Positions 1-7,096 of a stretch of 20,778 nucleotides of DNA are shown here, one piece after another. Origin of the DNA: Rhodobacteraceae bacterium UBA1957 (lineage in GTDB: Bacteria > Pseudomonadota > Alphaproteobacteria > Rhodobacterales > Rhodobacteraceae); NCBI GenBank assembly GCA_002336405.1, contig DDEJ01000092.1, positions 26,886 to 47,663 of the forward strand, written 5' to 3'. The translations under genes were made by a program, and so were the position numbers. The notes beneath the pieces were generated by a model. That model was not told the DNA's origin. It saw only the letters and a program-made list of their open reading frames with translations, and did not search any database. How positions within the stretch are numbered: position 1 is the stretch's first letter; every line of letters starts with the position of its first letter.

Positions 1-33
1 AGCTTTGGACAGCGCAGCGCTTTGGTAAGTCAC
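1..33 (-). CDS. 5' end of an unidentified gene cut by the window edge
   Basis: A GTG codon at 33 on the minus strand opens a frame that stays open to the window edge (11 codons, VTYQSAALSKA). A GGAG motif lies 8 nt upstream (minus-strand ctggagacgagaaa before GTG), good ribosome-binding spacing. The gene would lie just downstream of the candidate 6S RNA. In many proteobacteria the gene after 6S RNA encodes 5-formyltetrahydrofolate cyclo-ligase, but 11 residues are too few to identify a product and I do not assign one. The competing frame from an ATG about 60 nt upstream ends at a TGA overlapping this GTG, so it would be a leader peptide at most. Confidence 0.4.
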   Translation of the reverse strand, partial: MTYQSAALSKA

Positions 34-154
34 TTTCTCGTCTCCAGTGACCTTGCTGCGGGAAACCCTAAAAAGATAAAGGCTTTGCAGACCTTACTGC
101 ACATAATTTCCACCTTTTAGTTCAGCGTAAAGCTGTCCCAAATATAGCCATCAA

Positions 155-290
155 TACAGCTTGTCATGGCTACATCGCGGGCCAAGCAGGTGGATTAGAG
201 GTTCTGAGCAAACCATACACGGAGCGTATTTGCCCCAATGCAGCAGCCCCCCCCTTTGGACTGCACTGCCACCATGAACATGGCGATCTT
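155..290 (-). ncRNA. ssrS: candidate 6S RNA (ssrS), downstream of zapA
   Basis: The space downstream of zapA holds no convincing ORF but folds, on the minus strand, in a 6S-like shape. A terminal helix forms between 271-280 (tgttcatggt on the minus strand) and 162-170 (gccatgaca), with one bulged base. An apical hairpin pairs gggcaaa with tttgctc and ATAC with GTAT around roughly 205-235. Between them lie largely unpaired purine-rich and C-rich strands that could form the open-promoter-like bubble typical of 6S RNA, which binds housekeeping RNA polymerase. A position directly after zapA is the known place of ssrS in many proteobacteria. Boundaries are approximate. The call rests on synteny and hand-folding, not on a covariance model. 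Confidence 0.42.
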
Positions 291-323
291 TACCGAGCCG
301 GAACCGACTTAGCTTGCACCGCA

Positions 324-719
324 CTAACGCTCGGCACGTCTTCGCCGCTCGATCATATCCGCCAGCGCCTCAGCTTCATCAGCAATATCGGCAAAAGCCA
401 TTGCCGCGCCCTCGGATACGGGTTCTGCGCTCGCGCTACCCGTGCCACGTCGTCGTCGCAGATCATGCAGCTTCGCTTGGGTCTCTTCCAATGCGGCCTC
501 TGCCGTCTTGACCCGCTCCTCCAGTCCCGAGGTGCGATCAGCCAGCATCAACCCGGCCATCAACAGCATCCGGGCTTCCGGCAAGCGGCCCATATGCTTG
601 GCTAAAATCTCGGTCTCGGTGTCGATCATTTTTGCGGCTTTTTGTAAGTGGGCCTCTTCGCCTTGTGCACAGGCCACGTCAAAGCTGCGTCCACCAATGT
701 TGACTTGGATTTCTGGCAT
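324..719 (-). CDS. zapA: cell division protein ZapA
   Basis: This 131-residue protein begins MPEIQVNIGGRSFDVACAQG, the N-terminal beta-strand pattern of ZapA, followed by the helical stretch LQKAAKMIDTETEILAKHMG and a segment around residues 48-60 (RMLLMAGLMLADR) typical of the family. ZapA binds FtsZ in the cytoplasm and promotes bundling of protofilaments at the division ring. The second half (about 66-131) is charged and helical, likely coiled coil plus a variable tail ending in an arginine-rich ERRRRAER, making it longer than the roughly 110-residue E. coli protein. The start follows GAGGAGA at good spacing, and its ATG overlaps the TAA of the upstream coiled-coil gene (TAATG), implying translational coupling. 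A candidate 6S RNA follows. Confidence 0.9.
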   Translation of the reverse strand: MPEIQVNIGGRSFDVACAQGEEAHLQKAAKMIDTETEILAKHMGRLPEARMLLMAGLMLADRTSGLEERVKTAEAALEETQAKLHDLRRRRGTGSASAEPVSEGAAMAFADIADEAEALADMIERRRRAER

Positions 720-1261
720 TACAGGCTCTCCTCAAATCCAGCACCGCTTGAGCCGGTTTTCTGCAACAATACATTCAGCGATGTGATGACCACCTGCGCT
801 TCGGCCTGATCCGCACTGCGAGCCGCATGCAACGACACAATCTCTTCCATCATCGCTTTATTGATCAATTCCGCATCCGCGACCCCGGTTTCATTGGCGG
901 TGCGCAGCGCATGATTGCTTTGACGGAGTTGTTCGTTGGCGAGGCGCAGTTTTTGCAGATCTTCATCAAGCTTGCGCATTGCCGATTGCTGTTTGCCGAT
1001 ATCGGCTTCAAGCTTGGTCAAAAACCCCTGCTGACGCTCGCGCAGGCGGCGGACCCGTTGTTCAAGCTGTGCATTGGTGGATTGTTCTTCTGCCAATTCT
1101 GCATTTGCCTCTTGCACGTTTGATTGCAATTGGCTCACCTTGCTCTCAAGCTCATGCGCCACCGCGTTGGCCATTTGTGGAACAGGCTCGCTTTCAATAC
1201 TTTTCCTTATCCGGTCCAGCGCCGTGGTGATCCGCCGTTCAGTCACATCTATTTGCGGCAT
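719..1261 (-). CDS. coiled-coil protein of unknown function, coupled to zapA
   Basis: The frame is open further upstream (to 1432), but the ATG at 1261 (MPQIDVTERRITTALDRIRK) is the probable start because the extension is basic and low in family-like character. That gives 180 residues. Residues from about 40 to 115 are rich in E, Q, L and R with heptad-like spacing (for example LEQRVRRLRERQQGFLTKLE and LDEDLQKLRLANEQLRQSNH), indicating a long coiled coil. No signal peptide, membrane segment or enzymatic motif is visible. The stop codon overlaps the zapA start as TAATG, so the two are likely made together. A role near the division machinery is plausible from that coupling but is inference only. 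A similar small coiled-coil gene beside zapA is, from memory, common in Rhodobacteraceae. Confidence 0.8.
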   Translation of the reverse strand: MPQIDVTERRITTALDRIRKSIESEPVPQMANAVAHELESKVSQLQSNVQEANAELAEEQSTNAQLEQRVRRLRERQQGFLTKLEADIGKQQSAMRKLDEDLQKLRLANEQLRQSNHALRTANETGVADAELINKAMMEEIVSLHAARSADQAEAQVVITSLNVLLQKTGSSGAGFEESL

Positions 1262-1461
1262 CGGATATCCATCCCCATTTTTGTCTAAATCGTACTCACC
1301 CGCGCCATGACGATTCGCAAGACGCTCAGCAAGGTTATAGATTACTTTAAACAAAATAAATCTCTCTATGACTAGCAAACGGCGCCGAGCGTGGCTTGAT
1401 CTTAGGTTTAAGGCTGTTATTGAGCATCTCATCAGTCATTCATTTAAGGGATACCCGTATT
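1262..1461. promoter_or_regulatory. divergent promoter region between the zapA operon and tkt
   Basis: These 200 bases separate the two divergent units and must hold both promoters. The centre is AT-rich (about 1335-1370). I could not pick out convincing -35/-10 pairs for either direction, nor a copy of the TGTTAGCGCTAACA palindrome found before the gap genes. The AAGGGA at 1446-1451 is the likely ribosome-binding site of tkt. Confidence 0.4.
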
Positions 1462-3477
1462 TTGGACATTCAAGACCTTCAGACCCGGCACCCCGCCCAT
1501 TGGCAAAAAGCTGCCGCAATCCGCACTTTGACACTCGATGCTGTGCGCGCAGCCAATTCTGGTCACTCAGGCATGCCAATGGGTATGGCCGATGTTGCGA
1601 CAGTGCTGTTTGAAAATCATCTCAAATTTGATGCCACTGCCCCTAACTGGCAGGATCGAGACCGCTTTATCCTGTCGGCGGGCCACGGCTCGATGTTGAT
1701 CTACAGCCTCCTGCATCTGACCGGATATGCCGATATGACGATCGATCAGGTCCGTAATTTCCGCCAATGGGGTGCCATTACCGCAGGCCATCCCGAATAC
1801 GGCCACGCAACGGGTGTCGAGGTCACCACAGGCCCGTTGGGTCAGGGCATTGCCAATTCGGTTGGCTTTGCCATGGCCGAAGAGATCCAACGCGCCCGCT
1901 ATGGTGCTAAAATTGTTGATCACCACACGTATGTGATCGCTGGCGACGGGTGTTTGATGGAAGGCATCAGTCAAGAGGCGATCGGGCTTGCCGGACGCCA
2001 TGCGCTGTCAAAATTGATTATGTTTTGGGACAATAACAATATCACCATAGATGGATCTGTCGAGCTGTCTGACCGCACAGATCAGGTTGGGCGCTTTAAG
2101 GCCAGCGGCTGGGATGTGCAAGAAATAGACGGCCATGATCCGGTGGCAATTGATGCTGCAATCAAAAACGCCAAAGCCAGCGCGACGCCGTCGATGATTG
2201 CGTGTAAAACACATATTGCGCTGGGCTCCTCTGCACAGGACACCTCTAAAGGACACGGTGCTTTGACTGATGAGACGCTGGTTGCCGACACCAAAGCGGC
2301 CTATGGCTGGACATCGGCACCGTTTGAAATTCCAGCCGATATCAAAGCCCAATGGGAGGTTATTGGCCGCAAAGGCGCAGCCGCCCGGCTGGCGTGGGAG
2401 GCCCGCCTAGCGGGGCTCTCGGGCACAAAACAAGCTGAATTTGCCCGTGCCTATGCCGGTGATGTACCCATAAAACTCAGGGCTGCAATCAAGGCGTTAA
2501 AAAAGCAAATCGCCGCGGACATGCCAAAAATGGCAACCAGAAAATCCAGTGAAATGGTATTAAATGTGATCAATCCGCTGATGTCTGAGACCGTTGGCGG
2601 ATCGGCCGACCTGACCGGATCGAACAACACCAAGACCGGCGATTTGGGGGTCTTTGACACTGACAATCGCGGTGGTCGCTATGTCTATTGGGGCATCCGT
2701 GAACACGGCATGGCGGCTGCGATGAACGGCATGGCGCTGCACGGCGGTGTCCGGCCCTATGGCGGTACGTTTATGTGCTTTACCGACTATGCCCGACCGG
2801 CCATGCGGTTGGCCGCCTTGATGAAGGTGCCGACAGTGTTTGTGATGACCCATGATTCCATTGGATTGGGCGAAGATGGTCCCACCCACCAACCGGTTGA
2901 GCATCTGGCAATCAGCCGCAGCACCCCAAACACCTATGTATTTCGTCCCGCGGATACGGTCGAGACAGCCGAAAGCTGGGAAGTTGCTATCACCACGAAA
3001 ACCACCCCAACCGTGCTGGCGCTCTCGCGCCAAGGGCTCCCAACCGTGCGCACCGAGCATAAAACCAAAAACCTGTCAGCGCAGGGGGCCTATGTTCTGG
3101 CTGATGCGGTAGGTCGGCGCCAAGCCATTTTAATTGCCACAGGCTCAGAGGTTTCAATCGCCTTGGCAGCCCGGGACGTATTGCAAGCCGAAGGTATCGG
3201 CACGCGGGTTGTCTCGATGCCATGCATGGAATTGTTTGCTGCCCAAGACGCAGCTTATCGCCGGCGGGTTCTGCCCGGCGGCCCGGTGCGGGTCGCAATT
3301 GAGGCAGGTGTACGTCAAGGGTGGGACCAGTGGTTGTTGGGCGAACGCGGCCGGGAAAGCAAAGCCCATTTCATTGGCATGAGCGGATTTGGCGTATCGG
3401 CCCCCGCAGAGGTGATTTACCAACAGATGGGAATCACCGCAGACGCAACCGTCGCAGCGGTTAAATCTCTGCTGTAA
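1462..3477 (+). CDS. tkt: transketolase
   Basis: Transketolase moves two-carbon units between sugar phosphates in the pentose phosphate pathway, using thiamine diphosphate and Mg2+. The motifs are complete: [10 protein letters not shown] near the N-terminus, [20 protein letters not shown], the ThDP/metal site G161-D162-G163 through D190-N191-N192, the cofactor-activating glutamate E414 in IREHGMA, and [17 protein letters not shown]. The TTG at 1462 gives 671 residues ([14 protein letters not shown]...), the normal family length and N-terminus. It has AAGGGA about 10 nt upstream. The in-frame ATG at 1396 would add 22 hydrophobic residues unlike any transketolase, so I reject it. It is a single-gene unit, closed by the hairpin at 3504-3534 and divergent from the zapA pair. 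Confidence 0.95.
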   Translation: MDIQDLQTRHPAHWQKAAAIRTLTLDAVRAANSGHSGMPMGMADVATVLFENHLKFDATAPNWQDRDRFILSAGHGSMLIYSLLHLTGYADMTIDQVRNFRQWGAITAGHPEYGHATGVEVTTGPLGQGIANSVGFAMAEEIQRARYGAKIVDHHTYVIAGDGCLMEGISQEAIGLAGRHALSKLIMFWDNNNITIDGSVELSDRTDQVGRFKASGWDVQEIDGHDPVAIDAAIKNAKASATPSMIACKTHIALGSSAQDTSKGHGALTDETLVADTKAAYGWTSAPFEIPADIKAQWEVIGRKGAAARLAWEARLAGLSGTKQAEFARAYAGDVPIKLRAAIKALKKQIAADMPKMATRKSSEMVLNVINPLMSETVGGSADLTGSNNTKTGDLGVFDTDNRGGRYVYWGIREHGMAAAMNGMALHGGVRPYGGTFMCFTDYARPAMRLAALMKVPTVFVMTHDSIGLGEDGPTHQPVEHLAISRSTPNTYVFRPADTVETAESWEVAITTKTTPTVLALSRQGLPTVRTEHKTKNLSAQGAYVLADAVGRRQAILIATGSEVSIALAARDVLQAEGIGTRVVSMPCMELFAAQDAAYRRRVLPGGPVRVAIEAGVRQGWDQWLLGERGRESKAHFIGMSGFGVSAPAEVIYQQMGITADATVAAVKSLL

Positions 3478-3503
3478 CCAGCCGCTTTTAAGGCGCGAAA
3501 GGC

Positions 3504-3540
3504 AGTGCCGCTCGGATAAGACCCGGGCGGCACTAAGATT
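3504..3540 (+). terminator. intrinsic terminator of tkt
   Basis: A 12-bp stem (3504-3515 with 3523-3534; agtgccgctcgg against ccgggcggcact, one G-U pair) closes a 7-nt loop 27 bases after the tkt stop. It is followed by the moderately T-rich aagatttta. The strong GC stem makes this the best terminator in the window. Confidence 0.8.
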
Positions 3541-3570
3541 TTATCGGCAAGAGCAGCGTACGCCCCACAT

Positions 3571-3584
3571 TGTTAGCGCAACCA
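3571..3584. promoter_or_regulatory. upstream operator-like palindrome before gap (copy 1)
   Basis: TGTTAGCGCAACCA matches the palindrome TGTTAGCGCTAACA at 12 of 14 positions. A second copy begins 29 bp further on, and a third lies before the other gap gene. The form, with a central CG and dyad symmetry, is that of LacI-family operators. Alphaproteobacterial central-carbon regulators of that family (CceR/AkgR in Rhodobacter, PckR in Sinorhizobium) are candidates, but assigning one is inference. Confidence 0.5.
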
Positions 3585-3599
3585 TGAACTCAATGCGTT

Positions 3600-3613
3600 T
3601 GTTACCGCTAACA
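3600..3613. promoter_or_regulatory. operator-like palindrome before gap (copy 2), next to a possible promoter
   Basis: TGTTACCGCTAACA matches TGTTAGCGCTAACA at 13 of 14 positions. Just downstream lies a possible promoter, TTGTAA at 3616-3621 and TTTATT at 3639-3644 with a 17-bp spacer, inside an AT-rich stretch. The palindrome therefore sits immediately upstream of the putative -35 box, a position that could serve activation or, with copy 1, repression. The promoter boxes are weak matches. Confidence 0.6.
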
Positions 3614-3698
3614 TGTTGTAAAATAAGTAATTTTTTCTTTTATTCAAGTAAGGCTAGTCGTATACGCAAAAGCATATCAGCACAGCAGGAGCGACAGC

Positions 3699-4703
3699 AT
3701 GACGGTCACAATCGGTATCAATGGATTTGGTAGAATTGGTCGTTGCACCTTGGCTCAGATTGCCGAAAGTGCCCGCAATGATGTGCAGGTGGTCAAAATA
3801 AATGCCACAGGACCCATTGAGACCAATGCGCATCTGTTGCGCTATGACAGCATCCACGGTCGGTTTGGAGGCACAGTACAGGTCACCAAAGACACCTTGG
3901 ATTTGGGCCGCGGCCCGATGCAGGTTTTCTCAAGCTATGACCCCACAACGCTCGATTGGGATGGTTGTGATGTGGTTCTTGAATGTACCGGTAAATTCAA
4001 CGACGGCGCCCGCGCCAAGGTGCATCTGGATCGCGGCGCGAAATCAGTTCTGATCTCAGCCCCGGCAAACCAAGTCGACAAGACGATTGTATATGGCGTC
4101 AACCACCGCAGTCTGACGGCTGAGGATCGGATGGTTTCAAACGGGTCCTGCACCACAAATTGTCTGGCGCCTCTGGCCAAGGTTTTGAACGATGCGATCG
4201 GGATTGAGCGAGGTATTATGACAACGATACACAGCTACACCGGCGATCAACCCACTTTAGACCGTCGTCATGACGACCTCTACCGCGCCCGGGCGGCAGC
4301 AATGGCGATGATTCCCACTTCGACAGGGGCGGCAAAAGCTCTGGGTCTGGTGTTGCCAGAACTTGACGGCAAATTGGACGGCACCGCCATCCGCGTCCCC
4401 ACGCCAAATGTCTCTGCCATTGACCTGACTTTTGAGGCTGGAAAATCGGTTTCAGTCTCCGATGTGAACGCCATTGTTCAAGAGGCTGCAAACGGTCACA
4501 TGGGGGCGGTCATGAGTTATGATCCGGAACCCAAAGTCTCGATCGACTTTAATCACACCCCACACTCGTCGATTTTTGCACCCGATCAGACCAAAGTCGT
4601 CGGGGGGCGCACCGTGCGGGTGCTGGCATGGTATGACAATGAATGGGGGTTTTCCTGCCGGATGGCCGACGTCGCCGGAGCCATGGGTCGACTTTTACAT
4701 TGA
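3699..4703 (+). CDS. gap: glyceraldehyde-3-phosphate dehydrogenase, GapB-like cofactor site
   Basis: This 334-residue GAPDH interconverts glyceraldehyde 3-phosphate and 1,3-bisphosphoglycerate. It shows the Rossmann motif INGFGRIGR (7-15), the catalytic cysteine C151 (SNGSCTTN), H178 in TTIHSYTGDQ, and the C-terminal WYDNEWGFS. Two positions stand out. After the second beta strand it reads NAT (A36) where NAD-specific enzymes have N-D. Bacillus GapB, which prefers NADP and works in gluconeogenesis, has NAS at this place. The active-site motif is GSCTTN rather than the usual ASCTTN. An NADP-preferring, anabolic role is therefore a reasonable inference, but not proven. Ribosome-binding site: AGCAGGAGCG before ATG. 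Two operator-like palindromes lie upstream. A second GAPDH follows at 5039. Confidence 0.93.
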   Translation: MTVTIGINGFGRIGRCTLAQIAESARNDVQVVKINATGPIETNAHLLRYDSIHGRFGGTVQVTKDTLDLGRGPMQVFSSYDPTTLDWDGCDVVLECTGKFNDGARAKVHLDRGAKSVLISAPANQVDKTIVYGVNHRSLTAEDRMVSNGSCTTNCLAPLAKVLNDAIGIERGIMTTIHSYTGDQPTLDRRHDDLYRARAAAMAMIPTSTGAAKALGLVLPELDGKLDGTAIRVPTPNVSAIDLTFEAGKSVSVSDVNAIVQEAANGHMGAVMSYDPEPKVSIDFNHTPHSSIFAPDQTKVVGGRTVRVLAWYDNEWGFSCRMADVAGAMGRLLH

Positions 4704-4768
4704 TTTCTGGCCCTAGAATAGTTAAGATTGTATTATTAAATTCAATTACTATTTTAGGCGGTGAGGCA
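4704..4768. repeat. imperfect inverted repeat after gap, next to the small ORF start
   Basis: CTAGAATAGT (4713-4722) and ACTATTTTAG (4748-4757) are inverted copies differing at one base (a G-T pair in RNA), separated by 25 AT-rich bases. The right arm ends against the ribosome-binding region of the small ORF at 4769. It might act as a weak terminator or hide the translation start, but it lacks a GC-rich stem and could be chance in AT-rich DNA. Confidence 0.3.
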
Positions 4769-4912
4769 ATGACCAATACAATTTCAGCGAGCTTGGGACT
4801 GTTTGTTCTGGCTTTTCTTATGCTAGACTTTGGTTTCAGTAACAGCGAGAACACTTTGTTTTTGGCCCAAAAATTCGTGATAGTCTTGGATGAAATGGCG
4901 ATTTGGCGCTAA
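4769..4912 (+). CDS. small single-pass membrane protein of unknown function
   Basis: An ATG at 4769, preceded by aggcggtgaggca, opens a 47-residue frame (MTNTISASLGLFVLAFLMLD... ending ...DEMAIWR). Residues about 5-24 form a hydrophobic helix long enough to cross the membrane. The remainder is amphipathic with a second hydrophobic patch (NTLFLAQKFVIVL) and ends in WR. There is no cleavable signal sequence and no known motif. The protein-like composition, usable ribosome-binding site and position between the two gap genes support a real gene. From memory, similar miniproteins with an FL-rich core and a final WR occur in other Rhodobacteraceae, which I cannot verify here. Function unknown. Confidence 0.65.
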   Translation: MTNTISASLGLFVLAFLMLDFGFSNSENTLFLAQKFVIVLDEMAIWR

Positions 4913-5001
4913 TGCGCAGATCCCCGTGTTGAGGATACATCACTAAATTCAACAATGGTTAGGATCTGTTGGGCGATCTTGACTTTACCTTGCAATCATG
5001 G

Positions 5002-5015
5002 TGTTAGCGCTATCA
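5002..5015. promoter_or_regulatory. operator-like palindrome before the second gap (copy 3)
   Basis: TGTTAGCGCTATCA matches TGTTAGCGCTAACA at 13 of 14 positions. It lies 24 bp upstream of the gap start codon at 5039, so it falls in the leader or across the transcription start, a position that favours repression. The rest of the interval 4913-5001 shows no other clear signal. Confidence 0.58.
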
Positions 5016-5038
5016 CAGGGTTTACCAAAGGGGTTAGC

Positions 5039-6046
5039 ATGTCGGTCAAAGTTGCAATAAATGGGTTTGGACGTATCGGGCGCAATATTTTGCGGGCGAT
5101 TATAGAGTCGGGCCGTACCGATATTGAAGTCGTTGCTATCAATGATCTGGGTCCAGTGGCAACCAATGCCCATTTGCTGCAATATGACAGCGTACACGGC
5201 CGTTTTCCTGTCAAGATCAAACACAGTGAAAAATATCTCGACGCCGGACGCGGTGATATTCGGGTGACAGCTCTGCGCAATCCAGCTGAATTGCCCTGGC
5301 AGGATGTGGATGTCGCGCTGGAATGTACCGGCGTATTCACCGACCGCGATAAGGCCGCCATTCATCTTGATAACGGTGCGAACCGGGTTCTAGTCTCAGC
5401 GCCCTCGAAGGGTGCGGATAAAACTGTCGTTTACGGGGTCAATCACACCGAGATTAGCGCCGCAGACCGAGTGATCTCTAACGCCTCATGTACAACAAAT
5501 TGCTTATCTCCGGTCGTCCAGATTTTACATCAGAACATCGGAATAAAACGCGGATTTATGACAACGGTTCACAGCTATACCGGTGATCAGCCAGCTCTCG
5601 ATACTATGCACAGTGATCTCTATCGCGCCCGCTCTGCCGCCCTGAGCATGATCCCGACGTCGACTGGTGCGGCCAAGGCGGTTGGATTGGTTCTGCCGGA
5701 ACTGGCGGGCAAGCTGGACGGGGTTGCAATTCGCGTCCCGACGCCAAATGTCTCCTGCGTCGACCTGACGTTTGAAACGGTTCGCGATACCAGCACGGCA
5801 GAAATCAATCAGATTGCCGCCGCCGCCGCCGCTGCCGGCCCGTTAAAGGGCATCCTCGGGGTCACTGACGAAAAACTGGTTTCCATCGATTTCAATCACG
5901 ACCCAAGAAGCAGCATTTTTGCCACGGACCAAACCAAAGTGCTGGACGGTAATCTGTGTCGGGTGTTGATTTGGTATGACAACGAATGGGGGTTTTCAAA
6001 CCGGATGGCCGATACCAGCGTTTACATGGCAAGCCTCGGCGCATAG
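5039..6046 (+). CDS. gap: glyceraldehyde-3-phosphate dehydrogenase, NAD type
   Basis: This second GAPDH has 335 residues from the ATG at 5039, which follows AAAGGGG at five bases' distance. An upstream in-frame ATG at 4955 would add 28 residues not found in the family. INGFGRIGR sits at 7-15, the catalytic cysteine is C151 in [18 protein letters not shown] carries the catalytic histidine, and WYDNEWGFS closes the protein. Residue 36 is aspartate (NDLG), the usual NAD-binding acid, in contrast to alanine in the upstream paralogue. This is probably the glycolytic (or Entner-Doudoroff lower branch) enzyme. The two proteins align throughout without large gaps and are clearly paralogues, though divergent enough to suggest an old duplication rather than a recent one. 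Confidence 0.95.
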   Translation: MSVKVAINGFGRIGRNILRAIIESGRTDIEVVAINDLGPVATNAHLLQYDSVHGRFPVKIKHSEKYLDAGRGDIRVTALRNPAELPWQDVDVALECTGVFTDRDKAAIHLDNGANRVLVSAPSKGADKTVVYGVNHTEISAADRVISNASCTTNCLSPVVQILHQNIGIKRGFMTTVHSYTGDQPALDTMHSDLYRARSAALSMIPTSTGAAKAVGLVLPELAGKLDGVAIRVPTPNVSCVDLTFETVRDTSTAEINQIAAAAAAAGPLKGILGVTDEKLVSIDFNHDPRSSIFATDQTKVLDGNLCRVLIWYDNEWGFSNRMADTSVYMASLGA

Positions 6047-6084
6047 CGCCGCGCGGAGCCGGTTGTGCCTGCGTCTTGCCGGCT
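6037..6084. terminator. two small hairpins between gap and coaD, possible terminator
   Basis: CGGCGC (6037-6042) and GCGCCG (6046-6051) form a perfect 6-bp stem with a 3-nt loop over the gap stop codon. AGCCGG (6057-6062) and CCGGCT (6079-6084) form a second stem with a 16-nt loop. They lie in the 55-bp space between two convergent genes, where a two-way terminator is expected, but neither is followed by a T-run. Confidence 0.35.
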
Positions 6085-6101
6085 TCAGTATATGCATGGT
6101 T

Positions 6102-6596
6102 TTACTTGGCGAACCGCTCCAGTAAGCGGGCCTGTACAGGGGGGGTCACAAATTTTGACACGTCCCCGTCCAGTCTTGCAATTTCCTTGACCAGTTTCGA
6201 CGCAATCGCCTGGTGCTTGGCTTCGGCCATCAAAAACACCGTCTCGACCGAGCTGTCCATCGCCCGATTCATACCGACCATCTGAAACTCGTATTCAAAA
6301 TCTGCCACAGCGCGCAAGCCACGCACGATCACTTGTGCACCAACATCATGTGCGCAATCGATCAATAAATTTTCAAACGGATGGGCCACAATCTCGGTGC
6401 CAGTCGCAGTACCCAGAGCGGCACATTCGGCCTTGATCATCGCGACCCGGTCTTCAAGCGAGAACAGCGGGCCTTTGTCGCGATTGATAGCAACACCAAT
6501 GACCAGACGATCTACAAGCAGAGCGGCTCGGCTGATGATATCCAGATGCCCCAAAGTAATCGGGTCGAAGGTTCCGGGGTATAATCCAATGCGCAT
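6102..6596 (-). CDS. coaD: phosphopantetheine adenylyltransferase
   Basis: CoaD joins 4'-phosphopantetheine and ATP to dephospho-CoA, the penultimate step of coenzyme A synthesis. The 164-residue protein has the nucleotidyltransferase signature GTFDPITLGH (8-17), the VRGLRAVADFEYEFQMVGMN block that binds pantetheine and ATP, and the late motif SKLVKEIARLDGDVS. Length and motifs match the bacterial enzyme throughout. The start is fixed by the MRIGLYPGTFDP N-terminus; AGGAA lies about 10 nt upstream, a somewhat long spacing. It is convergent with the second gap gene and lies downstream of the CBS-domain gene on the same strand, 65 bases away, so the two may share a transcript. No functional link between them is evident. 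Confidence 0.95.
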   Translation of the reverse strand: MRIGLYPGTFDPITLGHLDIISRAALLVDRLVIGVAINRDKGPLFSLEDRVAMIKAECAALGTATGTEIVAHPFENLLIDCAHDVGAQVIVRGLRAVADFEYEFQMVGMNRAMDSSVETVFLMAEAKHQAIASKLVKEIARLDGDVSKFVTPPVQARLLERFAK

Positions 6597-6661
6597 AGCG
6601 GTATATTCCTAGATTGCGGCTCGCCACACGCAATAATATTACGAGGGAAATTGCAAGGGCT

Positions 6662-7096
6662 TCAATGCCCCTTAATCATCGCCTCCAAAGCCTGGTTTTC
6701 CATTGCCAACTCATTAAGTTTGGCTTTGACCACATCGCCAATCGTAATCAGGCCCACCAACATGGTACCTTCAATAACAGGCATATGTCGAAACCGGCCC
6801 TCGGTCATGCGCCCCAGAATGGCATCGGCACTGTCCGACAGTGCACATATTTGTACAGTACTGGTCATATAGTGTTCAACCGGCTCCACCAGACACTCTG
6901 GCCCCTTCTGGGCCAGCGCCCGCACGATATCGCGTTCCGATAAAATGCCGGCTATTGTGTTTCCGTCATCTGAGACCACAACCGTTCCGATACGCCGCGC
7001 CGCTAAAATTTTCGCCGCCGCCCGGATCCTCTGTCCCAAAGTCACCGTTACAACAGCCGTGTCTTTCTTGGTCTTCAGTATTTGATGAACTTGCAT
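6662..7096 (-). CDS. tandem CBS-domain protein
   Basis: This 144-residue cytoplasmic protein consists of two CBS domains: residues about 8-63 (ending GILSERDIVRALAQKG) and about 73-130 (MTSTVQICALSDSADAILGR to LVGLITIGDVVKAKLNE). Paired CBS domains bind adenosine nucleotides such as AMP, ATP or SAM, and usually act as energy or ligand sensors. No catalytic or DNA-binding domain is attached, so the partner is unknown. GGAGG sits at good distance before the ATG (minus-strand ggaggttttgcaATG). A short hairpin overlapping its stop (aaggggc/gcccttg, about 6646-6668) could end some transcripts before coaD. It is divergent from the mmsA block across a 376-bp spacer. Confidence 0.88.
   Translation of the reverse strand: MQVHQILKTKKDTAVVTVTLGQRIRAAAKILAARRIGTVVVSDDGNTIAGILSERDIVRALAQKGPECLVEPVEHYMTSTVQICALSDSADAILGRMTEGRFRHMPVIEGTMLVGLITIGDVVKAKLNELAMENQALEAMIKGH

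Noticed and set aside
246..254. Run of nine C residues
   Set aside because: A homopolymer inside the candidate 6S RNA; not near a coding frame, so a phase-variation role is unsupported.
4955..5038. 28-residue extension of the second GAPDH
   Set aside because: It precedes the conserved [15 protein letters not shown] start, overlaps the operator-like palindrome, and the inner ATG has an excellent AAAGGGG site.
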